Shown here: positions 1 to 12,300 of the stretch, piece by piece
Numbering within the stretch: the stretch's first letter is position 1
Layout: each line of letters starts with the position of its first letter
NCBI RefSeq assembly: GCF_963662255.1
Contig: NC_085053.1
Coordinates: 5,065,718 to 5,129,717 of the forward strand
Reading direction: 5' to 3'
From: Cinclus cinclus
Lineage: Eukaryota > Chordata > Aves > Passeriformes > Cinclidae
Length of the DNA stretch: 64,000 nt
Translations under genes and position numbers: made by a program
The notes under the pieces: model-generated
Told to the model about the DNA's origin: nothing
Database searches by the model: none
What the model saw: the letters and a program-made list of their open reading frames with translations, nothing else

Positions 1-329
1 TTTAAATAGAGGTGCTTTGCTTTACTGTAAGCAAAACTGTGCAGGCTTCGGTAACAACCGGACAAAAGAAAACAGAACAAAAATGACAAAACCTAATTTC
101 ACAAACAAATTGGCCAATTTCGCAAGCATGAACACTTTATAGAAACATATACCTTGGAAGCCATCACCAAGATGTGAATTCTGAGGGTACAGTTGTATTT
201 TACATTAGGCTCTTTGGTCACTAGCCATGCTCTAACTATCAGAGTCCTTACTTAGAATACCACGTGTAAGGACAAGGTCCACACATCAGTAATAAAATTC
301 AGTGAGGGAAGCTGGGCAGTCAGAACAGT

Positions 330-930
330 TTTGTTTGGAAAAGACCTTTTGAGATCATTGTATCCAACCAATCCCCTAGCACTGCCAAGGCCACCACTAA
401 AACATGTCCCCAAGTACCACATTCACACAGCTTTTAAATCCCTCCAGGGATGGGTACTCCAACTCTGCCCTGGGCAGCCTGGTAACCTAAATCTCCCCTG
501 GTGCTCCTAGGGGTCATTTCCTCTTGTCCTATTCCATGTTCCTGGGAGCAGAGCCCAACACCCCCTGACAGCCTTCTCCTGTCAGGGGATTCTGCAGAGC
601 CACAAGGCTGCCCCTGAGCCTCCTTTTCTCCAGGCTGAGCCCCTTTCCCAGCTCCATCAGCTGCTCCTGGTGCTCCAGCCCCTTCCCCAGCTCTGTTCCC
701 TTCCCTGGACACACTCCAGCCCCTCAAGGTCTCTCTGGCCATGAGGGCCCAGAACTGGACTCAGCACTCAAGGTCCCTCAGCTGTGCCAGCACAGGGCAC
801 AGCCACTGCCCTGGCACTGTGGCCACACCAGGGCTGGGACAGCCCAGGGGCCATTGGCCTCTGCTCCACCTGAGCACACCTGGGCTCACGTTCAGCCACT
901 GTCACCAGCACCCCCAGGGCCTTTTCCACT
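330..930 (-). mobile_element. CR1 LINE 3' fragment
   Basis: The plus strand reads as the reverse complement of a CR1 3' end. It has GGAAAAGACCTTTTGAGATC and TCCAACC near 345-370, then the block with CCTCCTTTTCTCCAGGCTGAG (620-640), and CR1 3' UTR-like sequence to about 930. It lies in intronic or flanking sequence upstream of the first visible PRG4 exon. Ends are approximate. Confidence 0.8.
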
Positions 931-3229
931 AGGCAGATGAATAAATGAATTGCCGTAAAAAGCTGAGTTCATATTATAAAAACAAGGTGGAAGGTTCAAT
1001 TTTATAGAAGGTTCAACTCCATAAAAATCCCCACCCATCCAAAAGTGGGGAATGGCTTGGGATAGCACTGTGCCTTGGGATAGCACTACCTGGACCTCCA
1101 GACCACTTGCTTTGGGTCACCACAGTCACTGGCAGCATATTAAAGATGCATATCCTAGATGTGCCCCGTCTCAAATCCAGTGTGGGAAGAGCAGCCCAAA
1201 ACAGAAACCCATCCTGTGAGGCATGAGGGAGGAACTGGATGTTACATGTTCAATGTTCACACTGTAGCAAGAAAATTTAACACATTTTACCTTTAGGCTG
1301 CAAGTTCAGTCCAGGGCAGAATCAAACTGACCTGCAGTCACTTCTTTTGTCCTGTCCTTTTCTGCAGAGCCTGGTGGGGTTTCAGCTGAGCACAAAGGCA
1401 CAGATGTGGAGGGGCAGTCCTGCCCTCATGTAGCTTTAAGGATACCAGCAAAGGAACTCTAAAAGTCAACAACAGATTACGTTTAATTTCATCATGTTCT
1501 TAAACTTTCTGGTACCTACAGACCTAAACTAATTTCTGTCAATACACTTGACAAATGTGGCTTGGCACTGGGTTGCTGCATCCACAGAGCAGCCCACCTC
1601 CAAGGCAGCCAATTCCCAAAGCCTGCAGTGGAACACACAACATAAGTCACAGTTATCACTTGGTTCTCTTCACCCAAGTGGTCCCCACATGATTGGGGAC
1701 CACTGGTTGCCACACGATTGCACAGTTATTCAGACTGAAATAGAATCTGTATTCAGCATTTTTGGCTGAATGTCTAGAGAAGTGTCTTAGAAGCATATCG
1801 AGGTGAATTTGCTGCTTTTGAGGCTGCTTAATATTTCTCTTTTTCTGTTGAGTTTTTCACACCCAAACACTCACAAAACACTATTAAACCCTTTCACTTC
1901 AGTTAAAATATAATGAAGAATTAATCAACCATTCCTAATATTAAAGGGTTTCTTCTATATTGTACTAAACTTGGCTATCAATTTTTGTCAAAAAATCCAG
2001 CAGAAATCCCCCAAACCACTGTACTCAGTATTCTATTTATACTATGTTTGAATAACAGAGAGATCTGTTAAACCTCTTGGAATAAATTTGCTGTTTCAGC
2101 ATCCTCTGAGCATTTTTTTCTGTACAGTAAAGCCAAGTGTACAATGTATATCCAGAGCTCACAGTTATCTTCCCTGTCCTCCAGAAGCACTTTATTCCCT
2201 GAATACAAGTACACCCATAACCAAAATGTTCTCAATTGGCTTTCAAAGGAATCATTCAGCATTAACAACAATTTCTTCCTCAGTAAAGGTTTCAGGATGT
2301 AGTGAAATACCCAATCTTCCTTGCTTTGAGCACTAGCTTGCTGTGAAAGTAAATCTTTTGACACCGTGGTCATCCCTTGGAGACAAAAATTCCATTCCTC
2401 TTGTAAAAAGCTGATTACACACACCTCTGACAGTTACCAGCTCCCTTGGTTGGATCAAAATAATTTGGTCAGCTCCCTGAGCTCCATCATATTTTCTTCA
2501 CAACTAACAAGTTCCTTCTACAAGACCATGCTAGTAGCTCATTTCCAATTGTACAATTTGACCAACAATAAATTACAATATATTATGTGGCTCTTACTGG
2601 ATCCAACTGAAATTCCATTCACTCTTTGGAGCTGGAGAATCTGAACATAACCTCCTATCTCTCCTAAAACTCAGCCTACTAGAAGTTAGCTTAATACCCA
2701 TGTTATTTCCTTAGTCCATGCCTGCTTTGTAGCTCCTGTCTCCTTCGAGGAAACCATTTCTTTTAAAATGACTCTCCAAAATAATCACTTGTGCAGAATT
2801 ATCACATCTGAAGAACTGCAAGAGGATTATCAAAGTAAATTCTTGGCTAATGTGACAGCTCTCCTATTTCCACTAGAGCTAGTTATCCATAGTGAAAATC
2901 AAGTAGTGAAGTCATCTGAACTGCAGATCATAGAGCTCCACTCAGAATTCATCTATTTTCTCACCTCAAAATTCCCATTAGCTAATAATGCCTCACCTCA
3001 AACTTCTTGGAAAAATATTGTTCCCATCTGTGATGAAATGCTTCAGGATCCAAAGGGTATTTTTGCTCTTTTTCACACAAATATTTGTGTAAAGAATCCT
3101 ATAGATAAAAAGAAACATACTTTTACATGGAAGATGATTACTGAAATTTTTTAAAAGCTCTTATACAGTTGACACCAAGCACCTATAAAGATAAAATAAT
3201 CTGTTAATGGGACCACTTCTCTCTTTCAG
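931..3229. other. PRG4 upstream intron sequence, no supported exon
   Basis: This AT-rich stretch of about 2.3 kb shows no somatomedin-B-like, Cys-rich coding sequence on the plus strand and no phase-compatible exon that I can defend. Several short open frames occur, including 118 codons on the minus strand (2068-2424) and 128 codons on the plus strand (2768-3154), but none looks like a known protein. It is most simply an intron of PRG4. Confidence 0.6.
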
Positions 3230-3331
3230 CACACACAGAAAAGCCAACCCCGGAGACTCCTCCAGAAAACAAATCAACATCTAAAAGGTCCTCCACAGAT
3301 GAGGAAGAGTCACCAGCGGAAGCTGTGGAAG
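3230..3331 (+). CDS. PRG4: PRG4 exon just before the mucin exon
   Basis: This 102-nt exon lies between a TCTCTTTCAG acceptor and a GTAGGC donor. It enters with two bases of a split codon, encodes a charged, Thr/Pro-rich linker (ending EEESPAEAVE), and leaves one base that joins the next exon as a GAT codon. Phase agreement with the giant exon at 4834 is the main support. Its place in the protein is the linker between the somatomedin-B domains and the mucin region; exact equivalence to a human exon is inferred. Confidence 0.8.
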
Positions 3332-6300
3332 GTAGGCGAGTATATGGATGCACCAGAATGGGTGTTACCAGAAGGAACACTCAAGACCATTTCCCTGCTC
3401 TGAAAATAGAAAGCTGAACCTAGACATTACCAGACAGTTACCAAGCTTGGAAGCACTTGGTTTATAAACTGATTACCTCACTGAGCCCTCAGGACTTTGA
3501 AGAGTTCACTTAGCACAGATGGTGCAGAGTGGTGATGTCTCCTGTGTCCCTACTGGATTTTCACACACATCCTCCATAAACAGGGTGCAGACCATTGTCA
3601 GTCTTGGACAGCATCCATGAACAGGAAGGGTGGGACAGTGCTGCACTGGCAGCACAGAAAGCACAGCACAGCTAGGTTCCTCTAGCTTTAATCAAGCCAG
3701 GCCTCACACTGCTTCAGAGAACACATCATTTATTCATTCTGACTGGAAAACATGCTGCTTTCCTGAGTTCTTTGGTACTGTGTTCCAGCATTTTAACTGA
3801 TAACTCAAGAGACCAGTTTGAAACACAGTTGAAAAGAAATTAGAAGTTAGTCAATATTTTAATCCTCCCCCTCTCTTTTTATTTTTGTTTTAGATTTGGA
3901 GTATTTATTTCCTGCTGTTTAAATTTCCTATTACAAAAAACCAAACCAAACCAAAACAATAACAACAAAAAAACCACCAAACAAACCAAAAACAATATAG
4001 CGGGTTAAATGAAAGAAAATTAAGGAAATTCAAATAAACATAAACAGGATCACAGCTGGCTTATGGTATTTCAGACACATGGGATGTGAGTGAAACCTGC
4101 TCTGCAATACTCTGCTCACACTAAACACACAACTTTGGTGAAAACAGAACTAAACTGCAAAATCACAGAGAGAATACTTAGGAACAGATTGAAATGCAGA
4201 AGCATTTACTGTTCTTTTTGCTGAGTATCAACAATTTGATTCAAATCAATGTAACAATAAAATTGTTAACAGGTAAAATGTAACAGGTAAAATGAGCCTT
4301 AAATCCACACAATCACAATGAGGAAAACAACTCAAAGAATAAAGACGGAGCAGGAGATGCAGTCAGGGCTCTGCGTTCAGGAATTGTTTTCCTCCTGCTT
4401 CCCGACCTCTCTCCTCCAATTCCAGGTTGTTGGTACACATTGAGTTATAATGTAGGGCAATGGGATAAATCAAAACAAGACTGAGAAGGGAAGTGTTTTG
4501 TTAGGAGGACTATTTTATATAGTGACTTCCCACCCATGAATGCAGCAGGAAACCCCAGGCAGCCTCACCTACAAGCACCAAACTAAAGCCTGAATGTGGG
4601 GCAGCACCAGGCTGGCCAAAAGGGATCACCAAAAACTGAGCTGAGCTGCTGCAAAGTGCCATGCAGACAAAAGGAACTCCCATTTTACCCAGTCCAGGTT
4701 AGTTTGGCCATTCAAAAAAGATCTTGCAATTCCAAAGGAAGCATTTATAGCTAATGGGTATAATGTATTTACAGGCAATACCTACCTGCATGGCAATTCC
4801 AATGGTGGAACTGAATTTGTATTTGTTTTGTAGATCCTGAAAACCAAGTGACCACTCCTGCTCCAAGTACAGAACTTGCAGAGACAACCCTTGCAGCCAC
4901 AGAGGCCCCAACTACCAAGGAAGACAGTCCCACAACCCCAAAGATAGAGGATGCAACCCCTGAGGCCACAGAAGAACCAGTGACCGAAGCCGACCTTCAC
5001 ACTCCGGACACGACAGAAGATGTAACCCCTGAAGCCACAGAGGAACCAGAGAAAGAAGTGGACACTACCGACCTCCTCCCAATACAAGATCCAACCCCTG
5101 ACGCCACCGAGGCACCAGAAACTGAGACGGAGCAACCCAGCACCCCCACATCAGAGGAGACAACCCCAGAGGAGCCCACAACCCCCACACCAGAGGAGAC
5201 AACCCCAGAGGAGCCCACAACCCCTAAACCAGAGGAGACAACCCCAGAGGAGCCCACAACCCCCACACCAGAGGAGACAACCCCAGAGGAGCCGACAACC
5301 CCCAAACCAGAGGAGACAACCCCAGAGGAGCCGACAACCCCCAAACCAGAGGAGACAACCCCAGAGGAACCGACAACCCCCACACCAGAGGAGACAACCC
5401 CAGAGGAGGTGACAACCCCGAAAGCAGAGGAGACAACTCCAGAGGAGCCGACAACCCTGAAAGCAGAGGAGACAACTCCAGAGGAGGTGACAACCCCTAA
5501 ACCAGAGGAGACAACCCCAGAGGAGCCGACAACCCCCACACCAGAGGAGACAACGCCAGAGGAGGTGACAACCCCTAAACCAGAGGAGACAACCCCAGAG
5601 GAGCTGACAACACCTACACCAGAGGAGACAACCCCAGAGGAGGTGACAACCCCTAAACCAGACGAGACAATTCCAGAGGAGCCGACAACCCCGAAAGCAG
5701 AGGAGACAACGCCAGAGGAGGTGACAACCCCCAAACCAGAGGAGACAACCCCAGAGGAACCGACAACCCCTAAACCAGAGGAGACAACTCCAGAGGAGCC
5801 AACAACCCCCACACCAGAAGAGACAACGCCAGAGGAGCCAACAACCCCTAAACCAGAGGAGACAACCCCAGAGGAGCCGACAACCCCTAAACCAGAGGAG
5901 ACAACTCCAGAGGAGCCAACAAGCCCCACACCAGAGGAGACAACGCCAGAGGAACCGACAACCCCTAAACCAGAGGAGACAACCCCAGAGGAATCGACAA
6001 CCCCCACACAAGAGGAGAAAACCCCAGAGGAGGTGACAACCCCGAAAGCAGAGGAGACAACTCCAGAGGAGCCGACAACCCCCAAACCAGAGGAGACAAC
6101 TCCAGAGGAGGTGACAACCCCTAAACCAGAGGAGACAACCCCAGAGGAGCTGACAACACCCACACCAGAGGAGACAACCCCAGAGGAGGTGACAACCCCT
6201 AAACCAGACGAGACAATTCCAGAGGAGCCGACAACCCCGAAAGCAGAGGAGACAACTCCAGAGGAGGTGACAACCCCCAAACCAGAGGAGACAACCCCAG

Positions 6301-9300
6301 AGGAATCGACAACCCCCACACCAGAGGAGACAACCCCAGAGGAGGTGACAACCCCAAAAGCAGAGGAGACAACTCCAGAGGAGCCGACAACCCCCAAACC
6401 AGAGGAGACAACTCCAGAGGAGGTGACAACCCCTAAACCAGAGGAGACAACCCCAGAGGAGCCGACAACCCCCACACCAGAGGGGACAACCCCAGAGGAG
6501 GTGACAACCCCTAAACCAGAGGAGACAACGCCAGAGGAGGTGACAACCCCTAAACCAGAGGAGACAACCCCAGAGGAGCCCACAACCCCTAAACCAGAGG
6601 AGACAACCCCAGAGGAGCCGACAACCCCCAAACCAGAGGAGACAACCCCAGAGGAGGTGACAACCCCTAAACCAGAGGAGACAACGCCAGAGGAGACAAC
6701 AACCCCTAAACCAGAGGAGACAACCCCAGAGGAGCCGACAACCCCGAAAGCAGAGGAGACAACTCCAGAGGAGGTGACAACCCCTAAACCAGAGGAGACA
6801 ACCCCAGAGGAGCCGACAACCCCCACACCAGAGGGGACAACCCCAGAAGAGGTGACAACCCCTAAACCAGAGGAGACAACGCCAGAGGAGACAACAACCC
6901 CTAAACCAGAGGAGACAACGCCAGAGGAGACAACAACCCCTAAACCAGAGGAGACAACCCCAGAGGAGCCCACAACCCCTAAACCAGAGGAGACAACCCC
7001 AGAGGAGCCCACAACCCCTAAACCAGAGGAGACAACCCCAGAGGAGCCGACAACCCCCAAACCAGAGGAGACAACCCCAGAGGAACCGACAACCCCGAAA
7101 GCAGAGGAGACAACTCCAGAGGAGCCAACAACCCCCAAACCAGAGGAGACAACCCCAGAGGAGCCGACAACCCCCAAACCAGAGGAGACAACCCCAGAGC
7201 AGCCAACAACCCCTAAACCAGAGGAGACAACCCCAGAGGAGCCGACAACCCCCAAACCAGAGGAGACAACCCCAGAGGAGCCGACAACCCCCACACCAGA
7301 GGAGACAACCCCAGAGCAGCCAACAACCCCTAAACCAGAGGGGACGACAACCCCAAAACCAGAGGAGACAACCCCAGAGGAGCCGACAACCCCCAAACCA
7401 GAGGAGACAACCCCAGAGCAGCCAACAACCCCTAAACCAGAGGAGACAACCCCAGAGGAGGTGACAACCCCTAAACCAGAGGAGACAACCCCAGAGGAAG
7501 TGACAACCCCTAAACCAGAGGAGACAACCCCAGAGGAGCCGACAACCCCTAAACCAGAGGAGACAACCCCAGAGGAGTTGACAACCCCTAAACCAGAGGA
7601 GACAACAACCCCCACACCAGAGCAGCCGACAACCCCCAAACCAGAGGAGACAACCCCAGAGGAGCCGACAACCCCCAAACCAGAGGAGACAACCCCAGAG
7701 GAGGTGACAACCCCTAAACCAAAGGAGACAACCCCAGAGGAGGTGACAACCCCTAAACCAGAGGAGACAACCCCAGAGCAGCCAACAACCCCTAAACCAG
7801 AGGAGACAACCCCAGAGGAGGTGACAACCCCTAAACCAGAGGAGACAACCCCAGAGGAAGTGACAACCCCTAAACCAGAGGAGACAACCCCAGAGGAGCC
7901 GACAACCCCTAAACCAGAGGAGACAACCCCAGAGGAGTTGACAACCCCTAAACCAGAGGAGACAACAACCCCCACACCAGAGCAGCCGACAACCCCCAAA
8001 CCAGAGGAGACAACCCCAGAGGAGCCGACAACCCCCAAACCAGAGGAGACAACCCCAGAGGAGGTGACAACCCCTAAACCAAAGGAGACAACCCCAGAGG
8101 AGGTGACAACCCCTAAACCAGAGGAGACAACCCCAGAGGAGCCGACAACCCCCAAACCAGAGGAGACAACCCCAGAGGAGGTGACAACCCCTAAACCAAA
8201 GGAGACAACCCCAGAGGAGGTGACAACCCCTAAACCAGAGGAGACAACCCCAGAGGAGGTGACAACCCCTAAACCAGAGGAAACAACTCCAGAAGTGGTG
8301 ACAACCCCTAAATCAGAAGAGCCAACAACTCCCAAACCAGATGAGCCAACAACAAAGGCGGACTCTTCCACCACCCCCAAACCTGAAGAGTCAACCCCAG
8401 ATGAACCTACAACCACTGCAGACTCTCCCACTACCCCTAAACCTGAGGAAACAACCCCAGAAGAAACTACAACCAAAGCAGACTCTCCCACCAGCCCTAA
8501 AGCAGAGAATGATGACTCTCCAACCAGCCTTGCAGCCCATGAGTCCAATACCCCTGCCAGTGAAACCACGGCTTCTCTGGGCAATGCTGCAACCACAACA
8601 GCTGGGAAGGACTCCGCCACACTTGAGGCAGGCACAATGCTTTCAGATACCACAATGGAGAACATGGAGACAACAACAACACAGAAAGATAGAACTACTC
8701 TGCTTAAAGACATTTTCACTGCTGCAACTAGGAAAGACACAGTTACTGTAGCTATGGTGACAACAGCTAAACCAGGTGATTCTCCTAAAGGTATGGATGA
8801 CATTCCAAACACAGCTCCTATGGCCAAGCAACCTGTCACTGCAGCAGCTGAATCAGAAACTTCTACAGACACCAAGACTGCAACAACAGCAGCCACAGCT
8901 CCCTCGCCTAATCCCACTGTGCTGGTAACAACCATCAAAGATTCAACTCCTCAACCCAATGAGGCTGTAACACTAAATGAAAAAGACACAACTACAGATA
9001 CTGAGCAGGCTGGGCCAGCAGCAGACAAAGAGAGCCCAGGTGCTACTTGTGTTATTGTGGAGATGACAACAGCTGGTAAAAAAGAGGTAACAACCATCAA
9101 AGAAATGGACACCCCACCTGAAAAAGAAATGGAAGATGTCACTGAAAAGGCCCCTGGTATTGCCAAAGAAGATGTAACTACAGTTACCAAAGAAACCACA
9201 ACAAGGGATAAAAAAGACACAATAGAAGAAATGTATCTTGTGTCTAATGGGACATCCAAGCCAACAATACATTTCCAGGAGGTCACTGAGGCCAGAGAAG

Positions 9301-12300
9301 AACCTCACCCAACTGAACCTGAAACTCTGCCAGTGAAGGAAGAGCCAGAGATAAACAAGCCTTTAATACAAGTTGGGGACCTGCCAATGTTCCCTGGAGA
9401 AACACAAGGTAAGTGCATTCCAACAGGTACAAAAACATCAGTAACTCAAGGGAACATGGCAGTGTCCCATGGGCAGCCAGAACCACAGCTCCCAATATCC
9501 TGAATACTGGAACCTCAGTTCTCAGCTGTGGAGTTACTTAAATCCACCAGGTAGTTTCGAACATGATCTAAATTAATTGGTTTCAGTAATTGGTCCTACT
9601 GAAAGTTGTTTGCTGTAAGTTTCTCTTCCTCCTGTTCACTATTGTAGAAGAGGGAAACAGACAAAAAGTAAAGGTAAAAAGATGACAAATTTCTAAATCC
9701 CGTGAAAAAATTGCTAGAAGTCAGGCTGCATATCCACTCTTGCTCATGGTACCTAACCTGGTACTTTCTAGCCATCTACTAAATATGTCATATAAAGGAG
9801 ACAAGAAGTCTCTTGCCTCTGTGCTTTTAGTCACAGCCTTTTTCATGCCCTCTCTTTATTTTAGACAGACATGGCCTGCAGGTTCTTGAGCAATTTTTCA
9901 ATCATACACTGAAAGACATTTTGGGGGAAAAAAGTTAGGGGTTTACATGCAAAATACTTGAATTTCAGTCTAAAAGAGATTAATCCTTCCTTTATATTTG
10001 CATATATATATATATATATATATTTAACTGAAAGAAAGCCTAAATACTTAAAAAAAAAAATAGAGGGAAGAGATACCACTGAAGCAGCTTAAAGGAACAA
10101 TAAAATCCTAGAGTGTGGAGCAAGTCCATGAGAGATGTAGCATAGGAGGCGTTTGTAGGTGTTATCCTGAATTACAGGTACTTAGATGGCAATAAGCAAA
10201 GCCACCGACACCTGGTGGGTCACTCAGCACCAGAACCGAACTTCCTGAGACCACCTCCCCGAGGAGGAATCAATCCCTGCCCCATCGGCGGGGCCAAAGG
10301 AGAAAGCTAAAGACGTTCTTAAACCTTGAATAAACCCAGCTGGCTGTGTTTTGTAGAGAGCAAGAACGACGAGAAGGAGAAGGACCTGTGCAGCGGCAAG
10401 CCAGCGGACGGCATGGTAGCCCTGCCCAACGGTACCCTGGCCGTTTTCCGAGGTGAGACTGCTCCGAACATTCTCCACCTGTCCCGGCACGGCCCCGCTC
10501 CCCCTTCACCTGTCTGGCTCCGGCCCTGGCCACAGCCCTCCTCCTTCTCCCGCACAGAGCCGGAACTCCTCCCTCACCTTTCCCGGCCCCAATCCTTCAT
10601 CGTCACCTCCTCCTCCACCTGTCCCGTGGCCCTTCCTCCTCTTTTTTCTCCCTCATTCGTCCCGGTGCCCTTCATCCCTCAGGAAACTCTCCCGAGCCCA
10701 GAGCCCGCCCCCCAGATCCCTCACGGGGCCGGTTCAGCCGCGTCCCCGGGGCAGGCCGTGCCGTCCCCTCGCTGTCCCCTCGCTGTCCCCTCGCTGTCCC
10801 CGGGGCAGGCCGTGCCGTCCCCTCGCTGTCCCCTCGCTGTCCCCGGGGCAGGCCGTGCCGTCCCCTCGCCGTCCCCGGGGCAGGCCGTGCCGTCCCCTCG
10901 CTGTCCCCTCGCTGTCCCCGGGGCAGGCCGTGCCGTCCCCTCGCTGTCCCCTCGCTGTCCCCTCGCTGTCCCCGGGGCAGGCCGTGCCGTCCCCTCGCTG
11001 TCCCCTCGCTGTCCCCGGGGCAGGCCGTGCCGTCCCCTCGCTGTCCCCTCGCTGTCCCCGGGGCAGGCCGTGCCGCCCCCTCGCTGTCCCCTCCCTGTCC
11101 CCTCACGCCTGTCCTTCCAGGTCACTATTACTGGCTGCTGAACGGCCGGACCCCGCCGACCACCAACCCCCGGCGGATCAGCGACGGCTGGGGCATCCCC
11201 TCGCCCATCGACTCCGTCTTCTCCAGGTGCAACTGCGATGGGAAAACCTTCTTCATCAAGGTGGGAGCAGTCCCGGCCCGCAGGATGGGGCAGCTGGGGG
11301 GGGGGGGGGGGGCTCAGCCTGGAGAAAAGGAGAGGCTCGGGGGAACCATTTGGCATTGCACTACTCCCTGACAGGAGGGGGCAGCCGGGGGGATTGGGGC
11401 TCTGCTCCCAGAGAACAACAGGATGAGAGGGAAGGGCCTCAGGCTGCAGAAAAAAATTGCCTAAACTTATTCTTAGTATGTTTCCCAACCTGAAATAAAA
11501 TGCTGATGGAATGCCTATGCCTCATTAAAGCTGTTATGTAGTTATTTCCCAGTGAATCATTCAGTCTTGGAATTTAAGCTGCTTGTTGCATCTGTGAAAG
11601 TTTACGACTTTTAGAAAGGAAACCCCTTTGTTCAGTATTGTCTCTTAAAAATAAGCTTCTAAGATACTCTAGCCTTACTCAAAGGTTAAAAGGTTGCAGG
11701 ATGTACTTAATGAAATTGTAATAGTTTCATCCCATTTGTAATGGATGTAGGAACGATTCCAGCCAGTTTTACAACATAGCTATCAAAGTATTAGTGTTTA
11801 TTTATGGATTATTCTTCATGATTGTTTTGCAGTTCAATAACTAGGAATTAACTTTCTCTAAAGTTCTTTTTTTTTTTTAATCCCCTTAAATGCTCAGGGT
11901 CCCCTGTACTGGCGCTTCACTAATGGTGTTATGGATAAAGGTTATCCCAAACCTCTCGCAACTGGATTTGCAGGGTTAAGTGGGAGAATAGTAGCAACCC
12001 TCCCTGTGGCAAGATACAACAGCAGACCAGAATCTGTTTATTTTATCAAAAGAGGTAAGTCCTGTACACCCAAAGTTCAGGGAACATCAAAAGCTGCTTG
12101 AATTGCCTTAGTCAGGAATAAAACACCATTTCTCTGGACTCAAGACCTCTTTCTTTCAAACACAGAAACACAAATGATGCCAGTGTTCCAGGTGCTCAAA
12201 AATGGCCTGAAACTTAAAAAAAAAAAAATTGTATTAGTAGTTGGAGGTCTTTCAGTTCATTTTAAACCAGGTCTGCAACGGTGAGAATGCAGGAATCCAG

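Noticed and set aside
1..3229. Search for PRG4 somatomedin-B exons and signal peptide
   Set aside because: No Cys-rich plus-strand segment with fitting splice sites was found; these exons must lie outside the window or be missed by eye.
4997..8938. 1,313-codon open frame on the minus strand, antisense to the PRG4 mucin exon
   Set aside because: It exists because the 39-bp repeat has no stop in that frame; its Ser/Val/Gly translation is a mirror of the repeat. The splice-consistent PRG4 reading explains the region.
10453..11493. Long GC-rich open frames on both strands (up to 346 codons) in the PRG4 hemopexin intron
   Set aside because: They are translations of the 11-bp/composite minisatellite and run through genuine splice sites; no protein similarity is seen.
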